Shown here: positions 8,113 through 17,065 of the stretch, piece by piece
How positions within the stretch are numbered: the stretch's first letter is position 1
Layout: every line of letters begins with the position of its first letter
DNA from: Paenibacillus cymbidii
GTDB lineage: Bacteria; Bacillota; Bacilli; Paenibacillales; NBRC-103111
Assembly: GCF_004764705.1 (NCBI RefSeq)
Contig: NZ_SHLX01000016.1
Span: 1-64,000, forward strand
Direction of reading: 5' to 3'
Length of the DNA: 64,000 nt
Notes under the pieces: generated by a model
What the model was told of the DNA's origin: nothing
Database searches by the model: none
What the model saw: the letters and a program-made list of their open reading frames with translations, nothing else
Program-made: the position numbers and the translations under genes

Positions 8113-9921
8113 GTGATAACGGCGATTTCCGAACGGCTGTACGTTTATGAGGATACGTGCCGCGTCTACGTCGTCAAGCACGACGAAGGCGCGGTGCTGA
8201 TCGACTTCGGCAGCGGCGCCGTGCTGGACGAACTGGCCGCCATCGGGGTGGAACGCGTCACCGACATCCTGATGACGCACCACCACCGCGACCAGGGGCA
8301 AGGGCTGGCGCGTGCCGAGGCGACCGGGATCGCCATTCGCGTGCCGCACCAGGAGCAGGACTTGTTCGCCGGCGTCGACGTTTTCTGGCAAGGGCGATCG
8401 GTCATGAACAACTACAACGTGCGGCAGGACCGTTTTTCCTTGCTGGAGCCGGTACGCATTGCCGGGACGCTGAAAGATTACGCCACGCTTGCGATCGGCG
8501 GCGTCACGTTCACCGTCGTGCCGACGCCCGGCCATACGTTCGGCTCGGTGACGCTGCTGGCGGACGTGGACGGCGTCGCCACCGCTTTCATCGGCGACCT
8601 GATCGCCGCGCCTGGCAAGCTGTGGTCGCTCGCCGCTACGCAGTGGACGTACAACGGCGGCGAAGGCATTCCGGCGACGATCGTTTCGCTGCTCGATCTG
8701 AAGGAGCGGCGCAAGCCGCAACGGCTGCTGCCTTCGCACGGCGCGCCGATCGATGCCGTGGGCGAAGCCGTCGACCTGACGGTGGCGCGGCTGACGGCGC
8801 TGATGCGCGGCCGCGGCCACAACCCGCGGCTGTTCGAGCATCGCGACAGGCCGTACGTGCCGATTACGCCGCATCTGCTGAAGGCGCGGCAAACGATGTG
8901 CAACTACTACGTGCTGCTGTCGGACAGCGGCAAGGCGCTGCTTCTCGATTTTGGCTACGACTTTCTGACGGGCATCCCGGCGGGAGCGGACCGGGCGTCG
9001 CGGCGGCCGTGGCTGTATTCGCTGCCGGCGCTGAAGGAGCAGTTCGGCGTGACAAGCATCGATGTGGCGCTGCCGACCCATTACCACGACGACCATGTCG
9101 CCGGCTTCAACCTGCTGCGCGAGGCGGAAGGAACCGAGGTGTGGGCGGCGGCAAGCTTCGCGGACATCCTGCGGCATCCGGAGCGCTACGACTTGCCTTG
9201 CCTCTGGTACGATCCGATTCCGGTCGACCGCGAGCTGCCGCTGGAAACGCCGTTCCGCTGGGAGGAGTACGAGTTTACGCTGCACGCGCTGCCGGGCCAT
9301 ACGTTGTATGCCGTGGCGATCGCGTTCGAGGCGGACGGCAGGAAGGTGGTTGCCGCCGGCGACCAGTATCAGGGCGATGACGGTCTCCAGTGGAACTATG
9401 TATATGCCAACCGGTTTCGGATCGGCGATTACCGGGCAAGCGCCGCGCTGTACCGGCGGCTGCGGCCGGATTTGATTCTGACCGGCCACTGGGAGCCGCA
9501 TTGGGTGAAGCCGGGTTATTTCGACGCGCTCGAGGAAAACGGGGATGCGCTCGACCGGCTGCACCGCGAGCTGCTGCCGCTTGAGGAGCTCGACTTCGGC
9601 GCCGAAGGTTTTGCCGCCCGCATCGAGCCGTACCAGACGACGGCGGCGGGCGGCGAAACGATGGCGTTCGCCGCGGAAATCCGCAACCCGTTCGGCGCGG
9701 AGGAGGAGGCGTCGATCCAAGTCGTTGCCCCGCCAGGCTGGACGTGCGAGCCGGCAACGGCCGCGCTCCGTATCCCGGCCCGGGAGGCGGCGCCGTTCCG
9801 TTTCCGGCTGACGGCTCCGGCCGGAACCGTTGCCATCCGGGCGCGAATCGCCGTCGACGTAACGGTCGGCGGCCGGCGCTTCGGCCAGCAGGCGGAAGCG
9901 CTCGTTACGCTGACGGGATAA
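8113..9921 (+). CDS. Tandem metallo-beta-lactamase-fold hydrolase with C-terminal beta-sandwich
   Basis: An unusual 602-residue protein with two consecutive metallo-beta-lactamase domains. Domain 1 (about 1-240) carries THHHRDQGQG, with His56, His58 and Asp60 present but Gln61 where HxHxDH has His. It also has PTPGHTFGS and a GDLIAAPG segment. Domain 2 (about 255-500) has an intact HYHDDH at 323-328, followed by ALPGHTLYA and AAGDQYQ. A Pro/Ala-rich beta domain occupies roughly 510-602. It starts at GTG 8113 behind GAAGGAGGCG. No signal peptide is visible. The substrate is unknown; its place between an aldolase and an alpha-mannosidase suggests a sugar-derived ester, lactone or phosphate. Domain 1 may bind one metal or only structure the protein. 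Confidence 0.75.
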   Translation: MITAISERLYVYEDTCRVYVVKHDEGAVLIDFGSGAVLDELAAIGVERVTDILMTHHHRDQGQGLARAEATGIAIRVPHQEQDLFAGVDVFWQGRSVMNNYNVRQDRFSLLEPVRIAGTLKDYATLAIGGVTFTVVPTPGHTFGSVTLLADVDGVATAFIGDLIAAPGKLWSLAATQWTYNGGEGIPATIVSLLDLKERRKPQRLLPSHGAPIDAVGEAVDLTVARLTALMRGRGHNPRLFEHRDRPYVPITPHLLKARQTMCNYYVLLSDSGKALLLDFGYDFLTGIPAGADRASRRPWLYSLPALKEQFGVTSIDVALPTHYHDDHVAGFNLLREAEGTEVWAAASFADILRHPERYDLPCLWYDPIPVDRELPLETPFRWEEYEFTLHALPGHTLYAVAIAFEADGRKVVAAGDQYQGDDGLQWNYVYANRFRIGDYRASAALYRRLRPDLILTGHWEPHWVKPGYFDALEENGDALDRLHRELLPLEELDFGAEGFAARIEPYQTTAAGGETMAFAAEIRNPFGAEEEASIQVVAPPGWTCEPATAALRIPAREAAPFRFRLTAPAGTVAIRARIAVDVTVGGRRFGQQAEALVTLTG

Positions 9922-9967
9922 GTCGTCCGGCAGTAGAGAAGCACTATTTTCGGGAGGAAACCATACG

Positions 9968-12406
9968 ATGGCAAACAAAAAGCTTCATATGATCGGCAAC
10001 GCGCATCTCGATCCGGTGTGGCTGTGGCAATGGCAGGAAGGCTTCCAGGAAGTGAAGGCGACGTTCCGCTCCGCGCTCGACCGGATGAACGAATCCGACG
10101 ATTTCCTGTTTACTTCCAGTTCGGCGGTTTATTACGAGTGGGTGGAAAACAACGACCCGGCGATGTTCGAGGAAATTCGCCGCCGCATCCGCGAAGGGCG
10201 CTGGGAAATCGTCGGCGGCTGGTGGATCCAGCCGGACTGCAACATCCCGAGCGGCGAGTCGTTCGTTCGCCAAGGGTTGTACGCGCAGCGCTATTTCAAG
10301 GAGAAGTTCGGCGTCACGGCCAAGGTCGGCTACAATGTCGACAGCTTCGGCCACTTCGGCATGATGCCGCAAATTTTGAAAAAATCCGGCATGGACTATT
10401 ACGTCATGATGCGCCCGATGCCGAACGAAAAAGGGCTGCCGGGCCGGCTGTTCCACTGGGAGTCCGACGACGGCTCGCAGGTGCTGGCGTTCCGGATTCT
10501 GTTCGAATATTGCACCTGGGGCAAGGAGCTGGACAAGCATGTCGCCCGCTGCGCAGGCGAGCTTCGCGAGCCGGTGAGCGAGCTGATGTGCTTCTACGGC
10601 GTCGGCAACCACGGCGGCGGCCCGACGAAGGAAAACATCGCCAGCATCCGCCGGATGAACGAGGACCCGAACTTGCCCGAGCTCGTGTTCAGCACGCCGA
10701 ACCGCTTCTTCGCCGAAGTGGCGGACAACGGCGTGTCGTACCCGGTCGTGCACGACGATTTGCAGCATCACGCCAGCGGCTGTTACGCGGTGCATTCGGA
10801 AGTGAAGAAGTACAACCGCAAAGCGGAAAACCTGCTGATCGCGGCGGAGAAGTTTTCGGCCATCGCCGAACGGGCGACGAACCAGCCGTATCCGCAGGAC
10901 TTCATCACCGCCTGGAAAGGCGTGCTGTTCAATCAGTTTCACGACATTCTCGCCGGCACCTCGATCGAACCGGCTTACGAAGACGCGCGCAACCTGTACG
11001 GCGAAGCGCTGGCGATCGCCGACCGCAACTTGAACTATGCGATCCAGTCGCTGTCGTGGAATATCGGCATCGAAGAGGAAGAAGGCATGAAGCCGATCGT
11101 CGTGTTCAACCCGCATTCGTGGGCGTACAAGGCGAACATCGAGCTGGAGATGGGCGGCAGCGTCAAGGACGGCACCATTCTTGTCGACGAGGCCGGCAGG
11201 CAGATCGCTTTTCAAACCGTACAGTCGCTCGCGACGGCAGGCGGCCGCTACCGGCTCAGCTTCGTTGCCGAGCTGCCGGCGATGGGCTATCGGGTGTACA
11301 AGCTGCGCACGATGGCCAGCGAAGCGCGCATCCAGACCGCACCGGTGAAGGCGAACGATTATGCGCTGGAGAACGAACGGTTCCGGCTCGAGTTCGATCC
11401 GCAAACCGGCTTCATCAGCAGCCTGCACGACAAGAAGCTGGCGTTCGAGGTGTTCCGTCCGGAGAACGGCGGCGCGGCGCGTCCGGTCGTGATCGAGGAC
11501 AAGAGCGATACGTGGAGCCACAACGTGTTCCATTTCAACAAGGCGATCGGCGACTTCCGCGCGACGAGCGTCAAACGGGTCGAGCACGGTCCGGTCAAAT
11601 CGGTCGTGCGCGTGACGTCGGCTTACGGCAGCTCGAAGCTGGTGCAGGATTTTACGATGTACCGCGAGCTGGATTATATCGATGTCAAAGTGACCGTCGA
11701 CTGGCGCGAGCAGTTCAAAATGCTGAAGCTCGTGTTCCCGATGAACTTCGTCTTCACCCGCCAGACGTACGAAATTCCGTACGGCTTCAAGGAGCGCGAG
11801 CACAACGGCGAGGAAGAGCCGGGCCAGGCATGGATCGATTACGGCGGCATCGCCCGCGATAAAGGCGTGACTTACGGCTGCAGCATCGCCAATGACGCCA
11901 AATACAGCTATAGCATCGCGAACAAGGAGCTGGCGATTACGGTGCTGCGCAGCGCCATCTACGCGCATCACGATCCGACGGTTCCGGAGGTGAATGGCCA
12001 CTACTCCTTTATCGATCAAGGCATCCAGACGTTCCACTACCGGATCATGCCGCATGACGGCAACTGGGAGGAAGCGGGCACCGTCAAACGCACGCAGGAG
12101 CTGATCCAGCGTCCGGTATCGGTGATCGAAACGTATCACAAGGGCAAGCTGCCGCAAACCGATTCGTTCCTGTCGGTCGACAAGGACAACGTCATTGTTG
12201 GCGCGATGAAAAATAGCGAGGACGGCGACGACCTGATCGTGCGTCTGTACGAAACGGCCAAAACCGCAACGGAAGCGACGATTGTGCTGCCGAAGTGGGG
12301 CCGGACGATCAAGGCGAAATTCGGTCCGTGCGAAATCAAAACGTTCCGCGTGCCGAAGGATCCGGAAGCGGCGGTCGCCGAGGTCAACCTGATCGAATGG
12401 CAATAA
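9968..12406 (+). CDS. Alpha-mannosidase, glycoside hydrolase family 38
   Basis: 812-residue retaining, zinc-dependent alpha-mannosidase. The N-terminal NAHLDPVWLW supplies two zinc ligands (His13, Asp15). YNVDSFGHFG contains the likely nucleophile Asp125, and FNQFHDILAGTSI gives a further active-site His-Asp pair near 325. The C-terminal half is the long beta-sandwich region of the family, including the HNVFHFNKAIGDF stretch. No signal peptide, so it acts in the cytoplasm on imported mannosides. Start at ATG 9968 behind GGGAGGAAACC. Together with the GH-D-like enzyme it defines the operon as glycoside-degrading. Confidence 0.9.
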   Translation: MANKKLHMIGNAHLDPVWLWQWQEGFQEVKATFRSALDRMNESDDFLFTSSSAVYYEWVENNDPAMFEEIRRRIREGRWEIVGGWWIQPDCNIPSGESFVRQGLYAQRYFKEKFGVTAKVGYNVDSFGHFGMMPQILKKSGMDYYVMMRPMPNEKGLPGRLFHWESDDGSQVLAFRILFEYCTWGKELDKHVARCAGELREPVSELMCFYGVGNHGGGPTKENIASIRRMNEDPNLPELVFSTPNRFFAEVADNGVSYPVVHDDLQHHASGCYAVHSEVKKYNRKAENLLIAAEKFSAIAERATNQPYPQDFITAWKGVLFNQFHDILAGTSIEPAYEDARNLYGEALAIADRNLNYAIQSLSWNIGIEEEEGMKPIVVFNPHSWAYKANIELEMGGSVKDGTILVDEAGRQIAFQTVQSLATAGGRYRLSFVAELPAMGYRVYKLRTMASEARIQTAPVKANDYALENERFRLEFDPQTGFISSLHDKKLAFEVFRPENGGAARPVVIEDKSDTWSHNVFHFNKAIGDFRATSVKRVEHGPVKSVVRVTSAYGSSKLVQDFTMYRELDYIDVKVTVDWREQFKMLKLVFPMNFVFTRQTYEIPYGFKEREHNGEEEPGQAWIDYGGIARDKGVTYGCSIANDAKYSYSIANKELAITVLRSAIYAHHDPTVPEVNGHYSFIDQGIQTFHYRIMPHDGNWEEAGTVKRTQELIQRPVSVIETYHKGKLPQTDSFLSVDKDNVIVGAMKNSEDGDDLIVRLYETAKTATEATIVLPKWGRTIKAKFGPCEIKTFRVPKDPEAAVAEVNLIEWQ

Positions 12407-12449
12407 TTTGCCGCGCAGGCAGGAAAATCGGGGCCGGGAGGCGAAAAAG

Positions 12450-13112
12450 GTGCAGGATGCAAGCAATGAAGCCCGCAGCGAGCTGCAAGCGGCGGGACGG
12501 TACATGATGGAACACGGGCTCGCCTGGGGCAACGCGGGCAACATCAGCGTCCGCACCGGCGGCGACCGTTATTTGATTACCGCCAGCGGCACGTTTCTCG
12601 GCGAGCTGGGGGACGACGATTTCGTCGAATGTACGTTTGCCGGCGCGATGTCGCCCGAAGGGCGCAAGGCGTCGAAGGAAAAGCCGATGCACCGGGCGGT
12701 TTACGAGACGCGCCCGGACGTCGGGGCGGTGCTGCACGCATCGCCTTTCTACAGCACGCTGTTCGCGTGCGCGGACGAGCCGGTTCCATCCGACTTGTTC
12801 GTCGAAACGATGTACTATCTGGAACGGGTGGAGCGCGTGCCGTACCGCCACCCCGGCTCCGAGGCGCTGGGCGAAGCGGTGCGGGAGAAGGCGGGCCGGG
12901 CCAACGTGCTGCTGCTGGACCATCACGGGGTGCTCGTTTACGACACGACCGTGCGCGAAGCGCGCATGGCGCTGCAGACACTGGAAATGGCGTGCCGGAT
13001 GGCGGCGACAGCCCGCAGCGCGGGGATCGGGCTGGCGCGGCTGTCCGCCGGTACCGCCGGCGATTTTCTGGAGCGCGCGGGTTACAAGCCGCGGCGGGAG
13101 TGGCCGTCATGA
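12450..13112 (+). CDS. Class II aldolase/adducin family protein
   Basis: A 220-residue protein of the FucA/AraD/OtnC fold. GNISVR in the N-terminal part, a Glu-containing KEKPMH segment and LLLDHHGVLVYD correspond to the family's substrate and zinc-binding stretches. The canonical H-x-H zinc pair reads His96-Ala-Ser98, so one usual metal ligand is missing. I prefer GTG 12450 (GGGAGG at 12436-12441) over an upstream TTG at 12408 that has no ribosome binding site. It overlaps the four-carbon acid sugar kinase by four bases. In known pathways this pair phosphorylates a tetronate and decarboxylates the 3-oxo product to dihydroxyacetone phosphate. The altered metal site leaves the reaction open. 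Confidence 0.8.
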   Translation: MQDASNEARSELQAAGRYMMEHGLAWGNAGNISVRTGGDRYLITASGTFLGELGDDDFVECTFAGAMSPEGRKASKEKPMHRAVYETRPDVGAVLHASPFYSTLFACADEPVPSDLFVETMYYLERVERVPYRHPGSEALGEAVREKAGRANVLLLDHHGVLVYDTTVREARMALQTLEMACRMAATARSAGIGLARLSAGTAGDFLERAGYKPRREWPS

Positions 13113-14413
13113 GCGGCAAGCGGCTGATCGGCGTCGTAGCCGACGATGTAACGGGAGCGGGCGATATCGGCATCATGTATGCCAAAGCGGGATATACGGC
13201 GCTTGTATTCGGCTACCGTGCGGACGAGCCGCCCGATTACGGCGGGGAGCGGCCCGACGTGATCGTGCTCGACACCGATTCGCGCTTCGATTCGCCGGAG
13301 CAGGCGTACCGCAAAGTGTACGGGGCGACGGAGCAATTGAAACGGGCCGGCTGCACGCATTACGTCAACAAGTCTTGTTCGGTCGGCCGCGGCAATATCG
13401 GCGCCGAATTCGACGCGATGCTGGACTCGCTCGGCGAAACGAACGCCGTCGTGGTATTCGGCTTCCCGGCGAACGGCCGGCAGACGCTTGGCGGCGTGCA
13501 TTACGTGCACGGCAAGAAGCTGGAGGAGTCCGAATTTCGCCGCGATCCGGTCCATCCGATGACCCGGTCGGACCTGGTCGGCATCCTGCAGCCGCAAACC
13601 CGGCGCAAAGCGGTTTCCATCGGCATCGACACGGTGGACCGCGGCGCGGAGGCGCTGCGGCGGGAGATCGCGGCGCTGAAGCCGTCGACCGGTTATTTGT
13701 TCGTCGACGTGCGTGACCAGGCGTCGCTGCGCACGATTGCCGAAGCGGTGCGGGACGAACGCGTAACGGCCGGCGCTTCGGCGCTGTCGGAGGAGCTGGC
13801 GCTTGCCTGGGGAGCGAAGCCGGACGGCTTGTGCGGCGGCTCTGGCGTGCCGCCGCGGCCCGGGCTCGGCATCGTCATGGCCGCCGGCAGCCTGATGCCG
13901 CAGACGGCGGCGCAGCTGGATGCGCTGCGGCGCGCGGGGCGGACGGCAATGCTCGAGCTGGACGCGCTGCGCCTGTTCGCGGATGGCGAACGCGAAGCGG
14001 AGATCGCGCGCGTCGCCGATGCGATGGCCGCGGCCGTGCTCGCCGGGCGCGACGCGCTGGCGCAGGCGCCGAACGCGCCGGAAGTCGTCGCCCGCACGAA
14101 GGCGGAAGGCGCGCGCCGCGGCCTGGACGGCGTCGCTGTCTCGCGGCTTGTGTCCGGCGCCGTCGCCGAAACGATCGGGCGCGTGCTTGCGGCGACCGGG
14201 CAGAACCGGCTCGTCGTCGCCGGCGGCGATACGTCGGCGGCGGTGTGCGCCCGGCTCGGCATTCGCGGCATGCGCGTATACCGCGAAATCGCGCCGGGGC
14301 TGCCGTCCTGTGTATCGCTTGGCCCGAATCCGCTGCTGCTTGTGCTCAAGTCGGGCAGCTTCGGCCGCGAGGATTTCCTGGCGGCGGCAGCGGAGCACGT
14401 TCGTCTTGTCTGA
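13109..14413 (+). CDS. Four-carbon acid sugar kinase family protein
   Basis: 434 residues, the usual length for the DUF1537 (OtnK/DtnK) kinases. The N-terminal ADDVTGAGD (residues 9-17) is the family signature, and the C-terminal half holds the nucleotide-binding part with VAGGDTSAAV and LKSGSFG. Known members phosphorylate D-threonate, D- or L-erythronate and related acids. Start ATG 13109 is within the preceding stop (ATGA), with CGGGAG just upstream. The partners usually found with such kinases, a tetronate dehydrogenase and an OtnI isomerase, are not in this operon, so the acid could instead arise from the other enzymes here. Confidence 0.85.
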   Translation: MSGKRLIGVVADDVTGAGDIGIMYAKAGYTALVFGYRADEPPDYGGERPDVIVLDTDSRFDSPEQAYRKVYGATEQLKRAGCTHYVNKSCSVGRGNIGAEFDAMLDSLGETNAVVVFGFPANGRQTLGGVHYVHGKKLEESEFRRDPVHPMTRSDLVGILQPQTRRKAVSIGIDTVDRGAEALRREIAALKPSTGYLFVDVRDQASLRTIAEAVRDERVTAGASALSEELALAWGAKPDGLCGGSGVPPRPGLGIVMAAGSLMPQTAAQLDALRRAGRTAMLELDALRLFADGEREAEIARVADAMAAAVLAGRDALAQAPNAPEVVARTKAEGARRGLDGVAVSRLVSGAVAETIGRVLAATGQNRLVVAGGDTSAAVCARLGIRGMRVYREIAPGLPSCVSLGPNPLLLVLKSGSFGREDFLAAAAEHVRLV

Positions 14414-14485
14414 CGCGGCCGGCGCCGCGAAGGGAACCATAACCGGGCGGCAGCGCGCCGGACCGGCGGAAAGGGGGAGCAAACA

Positions 14486-15265
14486 ATGATCGTCGCCCAA
14501 CGACGCAATAAAATCAAAGAAATGCTGCTGCTCGAAAAAAGCGTCAAGGTCGCCGACCTGGTGCGGGAATTCGACGTTTCCGAGGAGACGATCCGCCGCG
14601 ATTTGAACCAGCTGGAGCGGGAAGGGCTGATTCAGAAAAATTACGGCGGCGCCATACTGATCGAAGAGCTGCAAATGCCGTCGGCGGCGATTCCTCCCGT
14701 GCAGCAGCGGAAGTTCGAGCATCATAACGAAAAGGACGCGATCGGACGGAGAGCGGCGGAGCTTGTCGGGGGCGGTCAAATCATCATCGTCGATTCCGGA
14801 TCGACCACGTGGTGCGTCGCCCGCCATTTGAAGCACCGCGAAGGGCTGACCGTGGTGACGAACGGGATCAACATCGCCGAAGAGTTTGTTGAAAACGACG
14901 ATTCGCACGTTTTTCTGCTCGGGGGCAAGGTGGTGAAAAAGTCGATGAGTCTGGTCGGCCCGGTGGCGGAAGCCGAACTGCAGAAGTACAACGCTGACTT
15001 TGTTTTTATGGGCACGTCCGGCATTTCGCTGCGCAAAGGCTTCACCAGCTCGGACATCTACGAGGCGGAAATCAAACGGGCGATGGTCGCCGCTGGGCAG
15101 AAGGTCGTCGTTGTCGCCGACCACAGCAAGTTCATGCGCCAGGCGCTCATTTCGTACAGCACGTTCCAGGACATCGACATCCTCATCACCAGTTCGCTGG
15201 CCGACCCTGCGATATTGACCGAAATTTCCCGGCTGGGCGTGCAGGTCGTCGTCTGCGAGCTGTAG
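14486..15265 (+). CDS. DeoR family transcriptional regulator
   Basis: 259 residues with an N-terminal winged helix (about 5-60, with VADLVREFDVSEETIRRDL as the HTH) and a C-terminal sugar-phosphate-sensing domain of the DeoR type, including DSGSTTW, VTNGIN, GGKV and a late VADHSKF motif. Such regulators normally repress a carbohydrate operon until a phosphorylated intermediate binds. It is the last gene of the unit and 72 bases after the kinase, so it probably regulates the unit it belongs to. ATG 14486 follows AAGGGGGAGC. The operator was not identified. Confidence 0.88.
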   Translation: MIVAQRRNKIKEMLLLEKSVKVADLVREFDVSEETIRRDLNQLEREGLIQKNYGGAILIEELQMPSAAIPPVQQRKFEHHNEKDAIGRRAAELVGGGQIIIVDSGSTTWCVARHLKHREGLTVVTNGINIAEEFVENDDSHVFLLGGKVVKKSMSLVGPVAEAELQKYNADFVFMGTSGISLRKGFTSSDIYEAEIKRAMVAAGQKVVVVADHSKFMRQALISYSTFQDIDILITSSLADPAILTEISRLGVQVVVCEL

Positions 15266-15284
15266 CCAATTATGGCGAGCATCA

Positions 15285-15326
15285 ACACACGGCAATCCGC
15301 GTCGGCGGGGTTGCCGTTTTTGTGTT
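15285..15326 (+). terminator. Terminator after the mannosidase/kinase operon
   Basis: AACACACGGCAA and TTGCCGTTTTTGTGTT flank a short GC-rich loop, about 20 bases after the DeoR stop. The right arm contains a T5 run. It closes the first operon. Confidence 0.7.
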
Positions 15327-15375
15327 GAATGGCCGCTTTTTGCAGCCACGGCACCATTGCCGGGCCGGGTAACCG

Positions 15376-15569
15376 GGAATAGCCAATGAAAAATGGCTTA
15401 TTTGCCCGATTTCGACCGGCTCGTCGGAAATAGCCAGTGAAAACACTGGCTATCTCAGCTCTGGAGCCCTCAAATCGACCTTTTCAAAGAAATAACCAGT
15501 GATTTCACTGGTTATTTCCGCGAGGCGGCCCGTTTTTAGTGAAATAGGCAATAAAACATGGCCTATTTT
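15376..15569 (+). repeat. Four-hairpin palindromic repeat, copy B
   Basis: Modules at 15376-15403, 15426-15453, 15489-15518 and 15541-15569, in the same order and orientation as copies A and D. Module 2 has near-perfect arms AAATAGCCAGTG/CACTGGCTAT, and module 3 has AAATAACCAGTG/CACTGGTTATTT. Tail word GGAAGCAAATGG at 15608-15619 matches the tail after A and D. It sits between the DeoR terminator and the heme operon. Confidence 0.88.
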
Positions 15570-15724
15570 TGGCAAGATGCTCAAGATGCTGCCTCGGAGA
15601 GCGGTACGGAAGCAAATGGGTTAGTTGGCGGCGGGAGCGGGAGCGGAGAGCGGGGGTTGGTATGGAGAAGCTGAGCGCTTTCTGCAAGAAAGCGGCTTCG
15701 GAAGCATACGCTCAGCGTTCGCCT

Positions 15725-15777
15725 TTGTTTTCCGGATTCCTCCTTGGAAGTTATCGTTCGAAGAATCCGGAAAACAA
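15725..15777. repeat. Perfect 15-bp inverted repeat upstream of hemE
   Basis: TTGTTTTCCGGATTC (15725-15739) is reverse-complementary to GAATCCGGAAAACAA (15763-15777) across 23 bases. It can form a strong hairpin but has no T-run. It lies about 160 bases before the hemE promoter. The rest of 15570-15932 shows no supported gene. Confidence 0.6.
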
Positions 15778-15932
15778 GAAGCGATCGGAGTACCAACCCC
15801 TGCGCGCAGCGGGAGCGGTTTCGCCGGATGTTCGCCGTTTGGTAGCCGGATGTTGCCGCTTGCTCGATTTCATTTTGCCGCCAGGGATGCGATTTTGTCA
15901 TACTTTATTCGATTCTGCCGGCGGCATTCGTG

Positions 15933-15961
15933 TTGTTGAGCGTTTTCAAATCGGGCATAAT
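15933..15961 (+). promoter_or_regulatory. Promoter of the hemE-hemH-hemY operon
   Basis: TTGTTG (15933-15938) and CATAAT (15956-15961) are spaced by 17 bases, 37 bases before the hemE start codon. Confidence 0.55.
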
Positions 15962-15997
15962 GGTAGGTACGGAGATTGATGGAAAGAAGGTGCATCC

Positions 15998-17065
15998 ATG
16001 GTGACGAACGATTCGTTCCTCAAGGCTTGCCGGCGCGAACCGGTTCCGACGGTGCCGGTGTGGTACATGAGGCAGGCGGGACGCTACGATCCGGATTATC
16101 GCAAAATCAAAGAGAAATTCAGCCTGCTCGACATCTGCAAGCAGCCGGAGCTGGCCGCCGAAGTGACGCTGATGCCGGTGCGCAAGCTGGGCGTCGACGC
16201 GGCGATTTTATATTCCGACATTATGAACCCGGTCGCTTCGATGGGCATCGATTTTGATATCGTCGCCAACATCGGGCCGGTTATCCACAACCCGATCCGC
16301 ACCGCGGCCGACGTGGCCCGATTGCGGCCGATCGACGTGGACGGCGATTTGCCGCACATTATGGAGACGATCCGCATCCTGGACCGGGAGCTGACGGTGC
16401 CGCTCATTACTTTCGCCGGCGCGCCGTTTACGATCGCCAGCTATTTGATCGAAGGCAAGCCGTCCAAACAATATTTGCGCACGAAGGCGATGATGTACGG
16501 CGAGCCCGACGTCTGGTTCGCGCTGATGGACAAGCTGGGCGATATGGTGATCGCCTACCTCAAGGCGCAAGCAGCCGCGGGGGCCAAAGCGGTGCAGCTG
16601 TTCGACAGCTGGGTCGGGGCGCTGGCTCCGCACGATTTTGACGTTTACGTGCTGCCGGTCATCACGCGTATCTTTCACGAGCTCGCGAACGTGACGCAGC
16701 CGAAAATTTATTTCCCCGGCGTCAGCTCGGGCGAACTGCTGCCGTCGCTGGCGCGGCTGGAAGCCGATGTGATCGGGCTCGATTGGCGCGTATCGATCGC
16801 CGAAGGGCGCCGCAGAGTCGGCGAGCGGTTCGCCGTGCAGGGCAATCTCGATCCGGTCGTCCTTACGGCGCCGATGCAGGTAATCGAACGGCACGCCGCC
16901 GCGCTGCTTGACGAAGGGATGAAGCGGCCGGGGTACATTTTCAATCTGGGGCATGGCTTGTTCCCCGAAGCGTCGCTCGACAAGCTGAAAGGGCTGACCG
17001 CGTTTGTGCACGACTATTCTTCGTCCCGGTTCGCCGCCGGTGTGGAAAGGAGCGAGGCCAGATGA
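15998..17065 (+). CDS. hemE: Uroporphyrinogen decarboxylase
   Basis: Converts uroporphyrinogen III to coproporphyrinogen III in the cytoplasm, the last step common to the heme branches. The 355-residue product has the N-terminal signature PVWYMRQAGRYDPDYR near residue 21, followed by the YSDIMNP substrate-pocket stretch and the C-terminal NLGHGLFPEA. Start ATG 15998 is preceded by AAGAAGGTG. The stop overlaps the hemH start by four bases. Gene order hemE-hemH-hemY is the standard one for Gram-positive bacteria that use the coproporphyrin-dependent pathway. Confidence 0.96.
   Translation: MVTNDSFLKACRREPVPTVPVWYMRQAGRYDPDYRKIKEKFSLLDICKQPELAAEVTLMPVRKLGVDAAILYSDIMNPVASMGIDFDIVANIGPVIHNPIRTAADVARLRPIDVDGDLPHIMETIRILDRELTVPLITFAGAPFTIASYLIEGKPSKQYLRTKAMMYGEPDVWFALMDKLGDMVIAYLKAQAAAGAKAVQLFDSWVGALAPHDFDVYVLPVITRIFHELANVTQPKIYFPGVSSGELLPSLARLEADVIGLDWRVSIAEGRRRVGERFAVQGNLDPVVLTAPMQVIERHAAALLDEGMKRPGYIFNLGHGLFPEASLDKLKGLTAFVHDYSSSRFAAGVERSEAR

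Noticed and set aside
9944..12556. 870-residue open frame on the minus strand opposite the GH38 gene
   Set aside because: Shadow of a GC-rich gene: the plus strand has clear GH38 motifs and a ribosome binding site; the minus frame is Arg/His/Ala-rich with no motif or start signal.
13082..15349. 755-residue minus-strand frame opposite the kinase and DeoR genes
   Set aside because: Composition typical of antisense frames in GC-rich DNA; it spans two well-supported genes and an intergenic gap.
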